The notes under the pieces are model-generated. The model searched no databases, was not told the DNA's origin, and saw only the letters and a list, made by a program, of their open reading frames with translations. From NCBI GenBank assembly GCA_963576475.1, contig OY754986.1, positions 9,771,321 to 9,835,320 of the forward strand: 64,000 nucleotides of DNA, in the 5' to 3' direction. This document shows, one piece after another, positions 1 through 10,600 of this stretch. Positions within the stretch are counted from its first letter, which is position 1. Every line of letters begins with the position of its first letter. The stretch is from Molanna angustata. Taxonomy: Eukaryota > Arthropoda > Insecta > Trichoptera > Molannidae. The position numbers and the translations under genes were made by a program.

Positions 1-249
1 TCTGTAGAACATTGTAATTCCATCATGTGATGTGTGTCTACAGATGTTTGATATTACAGAATATCCCGGAATATTATACGGAGTTTCAGTACGCATTTGA
101 GTCTCAGTCAAAACAATTATATCAGGTTTAAAAGAAAGGCAATTTAAAAGTATGCACAGTTCATCGAAGTGTTTGTTTATGCTTCTTATGTTCATGTTTA
201 TTAGCGTAAAGCTTGTTTCTCGATATATGCTGTTTATGTCTTCTATCAT
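1..249 (-). pseudogene. Start of non-LTR retrotransposon ORF2 (endonuclease), cut by the window edge
   Basis: On the minus strand a reading frame opens at a Met at 249-247 and runs off the left edge. It encodes INMNIRSINKHFDEL followed about 20 residues later by PDIIVLTETQM, the opening of the APE-type endonuclease domain that begins ORF2 of Jockey/CR1-like LINEs. It starts 46 bases after the ORF1 stop, the usual ORF1-ORF2 order. No stop is seen in the visible part, so it may be intact or only slightly decayed. The reverse transcriptase would lie outside the window. Confidence 0.8.
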
Positions 250-295
250 CTTGTATCGTACATCGCTGGACCTCCTTTTGTATGAGTTCCCACTA

Positions 296-1228
296 CTATC
301 GAGTAGGAATGTCACAGACATCTTTGATTGCCAATACATTTGAATCTTCACTCCTTTTAATGTAGACATTACCATATTTTGTCCAGACGAATTTATATCC
401 ATATGCTTTTGTAGATTTAGCCAACCAAAGGAGGTGTTTGTTGTGAGTAGTTAATTTTTCGTTTATATAGACATTTCCATTTGTATTATTACAGCCTATG
501 TCCAGAGCAGTGATGTTACTTTTCTTCCTTTTGCCGAGTAGAACTCTGTCCTTAGCTTCCTTTGTATTAAATTTCAGAGTTATAATTTTCTTTTGGGAGT
601 TTGTAACAGATACATCTTCAGTTTGTTTGGACAATATATCTTCACATTCAATATGTTTGAATAGTGATACCAATATCGGTTGTATTTCATTCTTATCACT
701 AAAAGGGAGTCCTTGTATTTCCACTGATGTTCCTAGGGATGACTGTTCCAGTTTGTTAATAGTACTTTTCAGGGCTCTGTTTTCCTTCTGTAAGCTATCC
801 ATTTTAATGTCAGTCTTCTCCTGCTTGGTCTTCAGTTCCAAGAAATTTTTTTCCCACATATCAGTTTTCTTATTAGATTCATCTAGTTTATTAGTGCAGA
901 TCTGTAGTTTATTTTTCATATCTATCAATTCTTCTCTTTGTTTCTCAAGTAAGGCATCAAAGGATTTTCTCATGTCAGTCAATTCATTTTGGACTGAATT
1001 TAATAATTTTAACACGTCAGTAGCGTCACGAGTTTCAGCTTGGTCAGCCTTTTTTGGACTAACAGATTTACACTTTTGGCATTTCCATTTTAATTTGTTC
1101 ATCCTTAGCATCTGCTTGAAATTATTTTCACTGAATCCCACACAGAAAAAATGGAATTTACTTTGACATTTTGAGCATATCATAGCATCATCACAATTTA
1201 TACTTTTAACACAAGTGTAGCAGTTCAT
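296..1228 (-). CDS. LINE ORF1: PHD-finger and coiled-coil RNA-binding protein
   Basis: This is an uninterrupted 310-residue frame. Residues 3-53 form a complete C4HC3 PHD-like zinc finger (C3, C6, C18, C21, H26, C29, C50, C53). Residues 75-160 are a Lys/Glu/Leu-rich coiled coil. The C-terminal part contains VEIQGLPF and NVYINEKLTTHNKHLLW, typical of insect LINE ORF1 proteins that package the element RNA and probably act as trimers. The start is the Met just before the first zinc-finger cysteine. The ORF2 endonuclease follows on the same strand. An intact frame suggests a young copy. It belongs to the element, not to a host gene. Confidence 0.85.
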   Translation of the reverse strand: MNCYTCVKSINCDDAMICSKCQSKFHFFCVGFSENNFKQMLRMNKLKWKCQKCKSVSPKKADQAETRDATDVLKLLNSVQNELTDMRKSFDALLEKQREELIDMKNKLQICTNKLDESNKKTDMWEKNFLELKTKQEKTDIKMDSLQKENRALKSTINKLEQSSLGTSVEIQGLPFSDKNEIQPILVSLFKHIECEDILSKQTEDVSVTNSQKKIITLKFNTKEAKDRVLLGKRKKSNITALDIGCNNTNGNVYINEKLTTHNKHLLWLAKSTKAYGYKFVWTKYGNVYIKRSEDSNVLAIKDVCDIPTR

Positions 1229-2137
1229 TTTTACAAGTTGTAAGATGAATAAATATGATAAAAATACAAATAACGAATTGTGTATTTTGCCTGCGACGTT
1301 CCACAGTAGGTATATGTATATATATTGAAACGGTCAAACTGTGCAGCGCAGAGCAGTGTGTCCACACCAAGTCAAGCAAACCAAATAGTAAGACACTGAC
1401 AGTGAGTAGCTCGACCGGTCAAGAGATTTGTAATCGATAAGCAATATTTTTTTTCGTCAATCTCTGAATATTAAAACTGATATTTTTCACCTCCTGTAGC
1501 ACTTCAATAGCCAATAACTGCCAAGATGGTAGACAGTATTTCTATAAACTCACTTCACCAGTTTAAACAACAATTAAAGATATGTAAACTATGATTCTAG
1601 ATTAATAATATTACGAAAACGTCAAAACAACTGACAGCTACCAATGTTATAAACATGACATATTCATTTAAAAAAACAAGTTCAAAATTGTGTCACAGTT
1701 ATGTGTTTTAAGAAATTTCCACAAAAAGACATTAATTTTGTAATCATTCAGAGATGAATATAAACAGTATCAATAAAGGACTGATACAATAATTATTCAG
1801 ATTTCGATGAGCATATTGAAAGGAACATAATTTCTTAAAATTTTCTAAGAATCCTTTTGCAATTCCAGCCAAAGAAGTCTCTGTCGAGTAGTGTAGAATT
1901 AAAATACTCGTAGTGTATAAAAGGATTGTATTCACACTATTTCCTGTTTGCATACAGCTGCAGTGCTAAATTAATTCATTTTACCAAGAGTTTTAATAAT
2001 ACATTAGATTCAAGGGTGAACGATGACTGTGTAGTTTACCCAAGATCGCTGACCTCTGACCGGAGACTCCATGTGTGTATTTCACCCCGTTCTTCAAAAC
2101 TACGTATCTACATATAAGTTACTACTCTCTATTTCTC
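1229..2137. other. AT-rich spacer, possibly including the LINE 5' UTR
   Basis: No supported gene is seen. The first 200-300 bases upstream of ORF1 on the minus strand may be the element's 5' UTR and promoter, but I see no clear target-site duplication to mark the end. Short frames here have no recognisable domains. Confidence 0.4.
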
Positions 2138-2672
2138 CTAAGAATGACCAGGCATTTGCGCATGTCTCCGCCCATTAGGCGTACTTATCCCCGTTTTACA
2201 GCCATTTCTATTCAACCTTCAAGCAACGGTGTAAATAAACGGGGTAAAAAACCCAAGTCAATTTTGTGAAGTGTATTTATTTTTAAACAATAAAGACAAC
2301 TTGATTTCATTCTAATTTATATAAATATTAGGTATATAAAAACAAATAATGCCATAAATAAAGAAAATATATTTATTTATTTTGAATGTCATAAAATTAT
2401 CATGTGAGAGAAAATAATGACAGCAAATAAAGAAAAGAACTTGATTTATTTTTAATGCTAAAATCTCTTAAAAGTTGAATATTTTACCAGTCCATTTTTA
2501 TTTCTTTTAACTGGCGAATGTGACGAACTTGGGGTAATATTTTCCATTTTACACTGTTAATAACTACACTGGGTATGTCGATTGACTTACCTGTGATTGG
2601 TCGGCCATTTATTGCGGTGGGCGGTACCTGCGCAAAGGGGGTCTAAAAACGGTTCTCAGTTGGTCATTCCTA
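2137..2672. mobile_element. Candidate MITE with short terminal inverted repeats
   Basis: CCTAAGAATGACCA at the left end and the complement of GCTAGGAATGACCA at the right end pair at 12 of 14 positions and bound about 530 bases. Both ends also carry a nearby TGCGCA and CCGCCCA motif in inverted orientation (about 2158-2175 and 2617-2636). No transposase is present and no target duplication was identified. Confidence 0.4.
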
Positions 2673-2883
2673 GCAGGAATTCTGAATACATTCGTTTATT
2701 GAAATAGCTATAAATACTCTAAATTTAATTTTAATTTATAGTCGAGTATCATTCCTCAGATTTACTTAAACTTTTTCATAGCAGGAATCCAGAATACATT
2801 CGTATATTGAAATGGCTCAACATATTCTAAATTTAATTTTAATTTATAGTCAAGTATCATTCCTCAGATTTACTAAAACTTTT
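2672..2883. repeat. Two-copy tandem duplication, unit about 106 bp
   Basis: The block starting AGCAGGAATTC at 2672 recurs at 2780 with about 90 percent identity. Both copies contain CTAAATTTAATTTTAATTTA and ATCATTCCTCAGATTTACT. Confidence 0.85.
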
Positions 2884-3207
2884 GGCGGTTCGCACACGTA
2901 AGATGTTCAGTCATTTTTTTTTCTTATTTTTAAGTCAATTTGTGTGGTGCAGATGTTGATTCATCATTCTCTGTGTGTAAAGACTTTAAACGTCACGGTA
3001 GAAAGAGCAAACAAACTAGACCAGATCCACACCTGTCTGGTTTGTGTTTGTTTGATGATCAAAACATTTTACCGTTTTAGCAGACTCAATCGCTGGATAA
3101 TCTGTGATAATACATGATAGTCATTCTTTTTCATCTATCTCCAACTTGTTCACTGCGATCCTTTAGGCTGCACAGCCACTGAGAATTTTTAGCGAGTTTT
3201 AACATCA

Positions 3208-3825
3208 CGGGAACAATTTATCGTATGGACAGTTGACCGAATGGACAATTCACCGTGCGGAATATGGAATTATTATCAAGTTCAAATTTGCCACATTTAG
3301 AGATATTTTTAATCTATTTCTTGTTCTTTTTTCAACTTTTCAAGATGGATGTCAATATATACTAATTAAAAAGCGTAGATTTTAAAATTCTAATAAGTAT
3401 AAATCGATATCCGTTAAAAAAACAAGAAGAAGAATAGACTTAAATCTTAAAATGTTATAAATTAAAACTTAATAACTATCACTAATTTTGTAAAATAACG
3501 TTATAATAACTGCCGCCATCTTGGATTGAAGGAAATCGGTTCGTCGCCATAAACGAACATTTATTTTCACGCGATTTCTTAACTCATACGAAAAAAGAAA
3601 AGGAAGTTATTTCTGATACTTAAAATAGTTTCCGCATGGTGAATTGTGAATTCGGAGAATAGTCCATACGATAAATTGTTATCACAGTCAATTATCCCCA
3701 CGGAAAATTGTCCCCACGGTCACCTGACCATACGGTGAATTGTCTCCACGGTCAATTGACCGAGAGGTCCATTCTACAAAAAGGGTCAATTGTCCGCGGT
3801 CAATCGGCTACGGTCAATTGTCCAG
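3208..3825. mobile_element. Foldback-type element with GGTCAATTGTCC-like subterminal motifs
   Basis: ACAATTTATCGTATGGAC at about 3211 is mirrored by GTCCATACGATAAATTGT at about 3662, and the adjoining 30 bases also pair (CAATTCACCGTGCGGAA with TTCCGCATGGTGAATTG). From 3680 to 3822 there follows a run of related phrases of the type CCACGGTCAATTG. There is no coding capacity. The inverted arms plus a motif array suggest a non-autonomous DNA transposon. Confidence 0.5.
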
Positions 3826-4068
3826 GAAAGGTACCTCACTTTTCGTACTGAAGTAAAAACGGTGTGGTTCATCTCGTCATACATTTGGTACGACTAGCGC
3901 GATACAGGAATGACGTAAGCGACATCATAAATTATAACTTTTATAAAATAAATCAAGACACAAATTTAAATCTAAATAGTTACCCTTACTAGTGTGTAAC
4001 TTCATAGTTTATTAGGCGGTTTTAATATATCATATTTCCAGTCACTAGATTCAGCGTTATATGCCCTC

Positions 4069-4386
4069 TTATGGCTGCTTCCTGCCGACCCCTCTACGGC
4101 CCTCAATCTTTCCTTTTATGATCAACTGTAAGATCGAGTATTTTTCGCCTCTCATTATGTGATCAAAATATGAAGTCTTACGGAGCTTGACTGTCGTGAA
4201 CAACTGTCTGTCAGTATTAGCTATACCCATGACTTCAACGTTGCTCACCATGTTGGTCCAGGATATCCTTAGCATTCTACGATGAATCCACATTTCGAAC
4301 GCTTCCAGGCGGTTTATGGTACCAACCTTGAGGGTCCATGCCTCAACACCGTAGAGCATTGACCTACTAATTTGTTTTTTTGACAA
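4069..4386 (-). pseudogene. RTE-type LINE, C-terminal fragment
   Basis: The frame contains LYGVEAWTLK, RLEAFEMWIHRRMLRISW and KGKIEGRRGVGRK. These belong to the region downstream of the reverse-transcriptase domain in RTE-like LINEs. It is a 5'-truncated dead copy. The sequence to its left (about 3990-4068) recurs with divergence at about 44405-44490, so it may be the 3' UTR of the family. Confidence 0.8.
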
Positions 4387-4440
4387 ATCGCTTGGTAACT
4401 TTCACAACCTCGTTTCTCAAAAAGCTGCATTCTCGTATCC

Positions 4441-5220
4441 ATTTGTGGTAGGTACGTACGCAAACATTTTTTTTATAGGCTTAAAGAAGTAAAACAAATA
4501 CAATTAATGAATTACTTAGATGCACCCTTAAAAGAACTTTCAATCGACATTAATGGAATGATAAAAAAAATGTTAAGAGAAAATCATGAAGGTTTTAGTG
4601 ACTTCTGTAAAATTATACTTTTTGAGATATGAGGTTGTGAAAGTTATAAAGCGAAATGTATGATTTAGCAAACAATTTTTATGTAAATATTAAAAAATAC
4701 AAACAATATAATAAAAACGAAACATTTAAAATTAAAAATACTTGCAGGTGCATGTTACGCCCCATAACTAGTGATCTAGTCAATTAGATGCTCTGAGATT
4801 TGAATATACAGTTTTTGCTAAACATGATCAGATGCTGTGAACATTTTGGCAAAAATACGTCGAGTGTACCGTAAACATTATACTAAATATTCATAAGATA
4901 TAGGTTATGTTCATCATTCCGAAACACTATATTTATGCGCATGCATTATCAATATTGTTCACTAAAAAGATGCTGGCTATTTGTGGGTTTCTGTAACAAA
5001 TTATGAACCATTTAAGTTAATCAATCATTTCCATGATAGTTTTATTGTACCTACTCTTGATTACTAGACTAATAAAAATACCCATATGTATGATTGCAGT
5101 CTGCTAAGTTTTTGACTCCACGGCTTTATGACTTATTTAGGTATTCCAGATTTTATGTTGGATTGAAAAAATAAGTGAAATCGTTTTGAAAAAATAACTT
5201 AGATATTTTGGGTATTCCTA
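4441..5220. other. AT-rich intergenic DNA, nothing recognised
   Basis: No frame with a known domain and no clear repeat structure were seen. Confidence 0.4.
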
Positions 5221-5810
5221 CTGTCGATTTGTTCAAGAGAACTTAGTTATCTTAACATATCGACAAAGTATCAAGCAAGGATACGCGAGATTTGTATGCA
5301 GGGTATATTTTTTCACGGTTTTTCCCACTTAGAAAACACCAACTTAGAGGCTTCGCAACATATATTATGTTCTATACACGGATTTAATCAGAATTCGGAG
5401 TAGAACATTTAGTGTGTCTGTGTCCGTTCCCCCCTTATAACTTTTGATTCGCTCAATTGACAGAGCTCAAAATTTCGTAATATATAGATAGTTATAGGCC
5501 TACAAAACTTTTATACTCAGAATTTTGAATTTTTGTTTCAGTCAGGGGTTATCAACTTTTGAATTTTTACTTTATTTTTCCATATATATCTCAAAAACCA
5601 TAAAAACTAGAACGCTGAAAATTGGTATAAATATAGACACAAAAAATTTCATTTATTTTTAAAAAAAAAAGTTTATAAGTTTATCAAACATTTTATATTA
5701 AGAAAAACATTTTTTTATGATAAATTTATGTGTGTAACTGCCTATATTTCCAAGGTTTTTAAAAATATCGAAAAAAGCCGAAACACCCCAACTAGATAAT
5801 TTAATTTGCT
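5221..5810 (+). repeat. Dispersed repeat of about 600 bp, copy 1
   Basis: This block is found again in inverted orientation at 24121-24726. Shared landmarks are CTGTCGATTTGTTCAAGAGA, AACACCAACTTAGAGGC, TCAGGGGTTATCAACTTTTG and AAAGCCGAAACACCCCAACT. It is probably a non-autonomous transposable element of unknown class. Confidence 0.75.
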
Positions 5811-6950
5811 ATACAAAATATTAAAATTGTATTATTACATCTCAATTTTTTTTAACAATTTTTATAAAAATTGAATTGAATTAAATGTAGTATAGTAATT
5901 TCTTTCTTTTTCTCACATTAAGAAATAGAGAAAACACTAATTATTCTGCATAAATTGTCGTTGACGCACGTTTATTTTGATTTTTTTACTTACTTATAGA
6001 TAAAAAACATTATTATCTAATATCCATGACCCGAGGTCACAGAATAATTAACCGACATAATAGGAAAGCGCAATAAAATAAGAGAGAAAAAGTATTTTAG
6101 TTGAATTACAATTTCGCAATCCACAACGCAACGTTGCATAAAGTTATCTCATTAATTTTGCAACAATTGTCTGATGTTCGCAACCAAAATAGGAAATGAT
6201 TCAGTCCTCTGACAAACAACAATACCTACGTTTCCTGGCCTGACTGAGGTTTCGAGAAAAATTGTGTCATGTTTTATTGCCTACTGATCATTAAAAGTAA
6301 CAAACCATTATTTGAGGAATTTACTAACTAACCGACAGAACTGAAAGTACTACAGGCGTGGCGAAAGCTCCCTGTGATGGTCTATTGTTACAGTGGCACT
6401 TTTGGGAGGGTAACCCTCGCCATGATTGACGGGCCTCCACGTTTGTGGTTGGACTCTTAGAAGTAGTGGCATGAAATATGCATGATAGTAGTTTCTTGTT
6501 TTGTCCGACGAGCAGCCGCTTCGGGGATGAACAGAACTACTTAGTTCTATAATAACGTTCCCTATGAAGTGGGGTAGGTGACTGCGACTTTCCTCTAATC
6601 TGACTAACCAATGAGTCAATGATGATCTATAACAAAAATAGCTAAAGATTTTAAAGCTAAATGAGAAAAGAAAATTTAAAAACATTATAGAAAGAAGCGT
6701 TCATTTTGAACGCAAACATTGGATTTTTTCCCTGTCGGGAGTAAAATGATATTTTTTTGACAAACTTTTTCACATTCAATAGAGATGAAATTGGAATATT
6801 ATTGTTCCAGTTATCGGCTGGTCTGCGTGATCACTTTATGCGCTTTCGCAACGTTCGCCTATTGTGCCTTCCTATTAAGTTCCCTTATCAGTGCAAATTT
6901 TGAAAGTTCTATATATTTGAATAATGAGTAACTAATCACCTGAAAATAAG
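5811..6950. other. AT-rich spacer with one moderately GC-rich stretch and one dispersed repeat
   Basis: A stretch at 6350-6600 is richer in GC than its surroundings but shows no domain or splice pattern. At 6775-6890 lies a degenerate copy of the repeat with the phrase CTCAATAGAGACGAAGTTG (see 37270-37440). Confidence 0.4.
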
Positions 6951-6977
6951 AGATTATTACTATTGCCATCTCTCTCT

Positions 6978-7148
6978 TATGGGTCACAATCCTACGATTG
7001 GTCTGCACCAAACACTCGATCTTTCCAATTATCTTTATCGTCCGCCAGTCTCTTCATCTCTTTGTAACTGCTACAGCGCACGTCACCGATTATCTGGTCT
7101 ATATAGTTATTTCTGGGGCGACCTCTACAGTTACCAACATCAATCATT
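6978..7148 (-). pseudogene. RTE-type LINE 3' coding fragment
   Basis: On the minus strand the sequence reads GNCRGRPRNNYIDQIIGD and KRLADDKDNWKDRVFG. It is the same family as the longer copy at 59540-59935. It ends where the 47-bp tandem array begins. Confidence 0.7.
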
Positions 7149-7150
7149 CC

Positions 7151-7589
7151 TTACAGGACATAATATAAAATGTTAAGAGCTTAAGAAGCATAAATCTTTA
7201 CAGGACATAATATAAAATGTTAAAAGCTTAAGAAGCATAAATCTTTACAGGACATAATATAAAATGTTAAGAGCTGAAGAATAATAGATCTTTACAGGAC
7301 ATAATATAAAATGTTAAGAGCTTAAGAAGCATAAATATTTACAAGACATAATATAAAATGTTAAGAGCTTAAGAAGCATAAATCTTTACAGGACATAATA
7401 TAAAATGTTAAGAGCTTAAGAAGCATAAATATTTACAAGACATAATATAAAATGTAAAGAGCTTAAGAAGCATAAATCTTTACAGGACATAATATAAAAT
7501 GTTAAGAGCTTAAGAAGCATAAATCTTTACAGGACATAATATAAAATGTTAAGAGCTTAAGAAGCATAAATATTTACAGGACATAATAT
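7151..7589. repeat. 47-bp tandem array, nine full copies plus a part
   Basis: Copies start every 47 bases from 7151 with TTACAGGACATAATATAAAA and end in AAGAAGCATAAATCT. Divergence between copies is only a few percent. The last partial copy stops about 50 bases before the first recognisable cadherin exon, so the array lies in its upstream intron. Confidence 0.95.
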
Positions 7590-7638
7590 TATATCAAAAT
7601 ACCATTTGAAAACAAATATTCTTTATCTTCTGTTCCAG

Positions 7639-10600
7639 GTTTAGGTGACAGCCGGTGTTATTTGGAGAGCGGTGGATCTGTGGAAAGCTTCTTCGTCAGC
7701 GAGGATGCACCTGTCGGCTCCGTTATAGGTAAACTTTACATACTTTTAGCTCAATTTTTATTTTTATTTGACTCCGTCGTGTCAAAAACAACTTATCCTT
7801 GCCGTTTTCAGGTGTCTTGGGAATCCACGGAGATCCACACGAAATACTGGGCAACATAGCTCTGAGCTTGAAGGAAGCAGACAGTCCCGTGCGAATAGCT
7901 CCCGGTACTAAAAACTTGACCCTGGCCAGAGCTTTGGACAAGGAGGGTGTTCTGGGACCTTCCTCTGTGTATGTCAACGTCATCTGTGATAGAAAAAGAA
8001 CAAGTGATCCGGTGAGTGATGTAAGATAAACTTGAAATATCTGATTTAAATGGCATATTTATGGTGCTGGGTAATATTTATAATGTACTCTCCCTAAATA
8101 AGTATATATCAATTCAAACAAACATCTGTTTTTTGAATTGACATACTGTTTTTTGAATTGACATAATCATCATCATTGGCCCTACAGACCGTTGTGGGCC
8201 TTGGCCTCCTTCAGAATCCGTCGCCATTCCTCCCTGCACTCTGGGGCTCTCTTCCAGTTGGTAAGGCCCAGCGATCGTACATCAGCCTCCACATCGTCCA
8301 GTCATCTCAATTTTGGTCTGCCTCTGCATCTTCTTCCGTCTGATGTGGTGTTTAGAACCTTGTTGGGAGTACGATCATCACTCATCCTGTGGACATGTCC
8401 CAACCATTGCAGTCTTCTTATTATTATGAACTGTACAATGTTAGGTTCGCCATACAGTGCCTCTAATTCGTGATTGAATCGTCTCCTCTACACTCCATTT
8501 TTGTTGACAGGACCAACATATCTTTCTGAGGGCTTTACTTTCTTTTGAATTGACATAATCACCAATAATAATTATTATGAACAAGAATTAAGGATCGGAG
8601 GTTTATGAGTTTTTTGGATATCCGAAATCCCCCGACAGACACTTTTGAAGTTCGATCGTTCAAAGAACAAGTCTGACTGACACTAATTTTAACTACGCAT
8701 GTTTGATTGTGAATTGACAATGTGTTTACCACGCACGGAAATAACATAACAATTTATCAAACTTTAAATGTACCTGTCGTGGGGTTTCCATCAACCAAAG
8801 TGTCTCTAAATGGATGACGTGAATTTTAATAGTACTTTGAAGGCTCTTATCTCCGATAGCCACCTCTCAGTACTCAGGGTTCACATTACCCAATAATTGA
8901 TACCTGATGTGGTATCTTTTTACAGAAAAAAATAGTCCTAATACTAGGACGTCAGTCTGGCAGTCGCTAACTCTTGGACTATTAGTAAAAAACAATCCAG
9001 TTTTAATTATTGCAACTTTAATTTATTGTCACACCCTGAAGATGGTCAGAAAGTGACCAATACTAGTTTTTGTCGACACGCATCTAGTTATTTTTTTTAT
9101 ATTGCTTCTTGGGCAACTAAATTTAACACGCACCCAATAAAAAGTTGCCACATTCTGGAGACTTAAGAAATTCCTCGTCTCACATATCCAGACTGAAAAC
9201 ACAATTAAAAACTGTTTCTCCACCGGGAATCGAACCCGGGACCTTTGGATCAGATGTCAGATACCTAACCAACTGAACTACGAAAGCCGTATAATTATAA
9301 GTTGCCACATCTTGGAAATTTATGGCACAGTTGGTAAGCCGTTTGGTTTCCTAGGTTCAATCCCCAGCAGAGGAGAAATTTATTTAAATTAATTTTTCAC
9401 GCTAATATTGCCTCTCTGGGCTAGAAACACTGATTAGTTGGAAGAAACTGCCATACGGCAATAAACTCGGCACTTTCGCAGGGTGCAAGGAAGTGTTTAT
9501 TATTATGATAATAAACTCGGAATCCTGAGTGAAAAACTGCTTGCATCGGGTCCTTACGTGCAGTAATCAGATATACTTAATATTACTATCTGAACCACAA
9601 GATAAAATAACCCATGGCGATAATAGACAGACAATACACATAGACCTCTTAGGATAGAAATCGTTCAAAACCGACCAATACTTAATTTTTTTAGGGTTTT
9701 GTGATTCCCGTGTCGATTCGCGTGACGGACGCCAACGACAATGCTCCCGAATGGATCGGCGCTCCGTACAGACTCAGGCTGGCTGAGGTCACGGCTCCTG
9801 GAACTAGGGCTCTTCAAGCGGCGAGGGCGAGGGACCGCGACCAGCAGGGACCTTTCTCCACGGTGGAGTACAAGGTCTTGCCAGGACCCCATTCGGTATG
9901 TGAAGAGTTTTTTTGGATCATTGTTTGTTACAGCTTTGAGAACAAGAGACCATTTTAAATCTTTGGTTAATCTAATTGTCTTCTTCGTTTTCGTGTTTCC
10001 TAGCTTGAGTCATATTATTGTTTTGTATTTCTTCTCGTTTTTTACTTATTTTATTACTTTTACAGGAACATTATTTCCAAAATGCTAGAGGTCCGTAGGT
10101 AAAGCTGCTTACAGATAGTTAACCTAGCTAAGTTGTAAAACTAAAGATTTTCTCTAGAGAACGAATTGTATGTTGATTTTTATTCTATTGGATTTTGACA
10201 CCTGGTTAATGACATAGCATAAAATTCCATACAAAAAATCCAATAGGGGTATCACTTGACAAAAAATCAAGTAATTTGCAACTTTGCTTGGGAACCAAAG
10301 AGACTTTTCTCAAATGTTTCATCAAGACCTTATTTTTGATTTAAGGACTATTTCTCGTTCGTGAATTCATTGGAAGGTACTCTGGTATTGCGGAAGCCCC
10401 TGGACTACGAGACGCTACCAAACTTCACTCTGGGTCTTCGGGCCCAGGATCAAGGCAATCCACCAAAGTATTCAGACACAGTCCTGCACGTGCAAGTTAT
10501 CGACTCTGATGATCAGAACCCCAAGTTTCTGGACGAACGGTACACGGCCGTACTCCCGGATAGAGTCAGCAAGGTATTTGGAGTATTTTTTTTCAACTGC

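Noticed and set aside
498..1166. 222-codon frame on the + strand
   Set aside because: It is the antisense shadow of the PHD/coiled-coil ORF1.
8192..8473. 93-codon frame on the + strand
   Set aside because: It is antisense to an RTE-like LINE fragment with target duplications on both sides.
9217..9290. Possible tRNA gene (good B box)
   Set aside because: The anticodon arm does not pair and the same sequence recurs with a constant non-tRNA body, so it is a SINE head. The same holds for 32785, 34870, 46535 and 56590.
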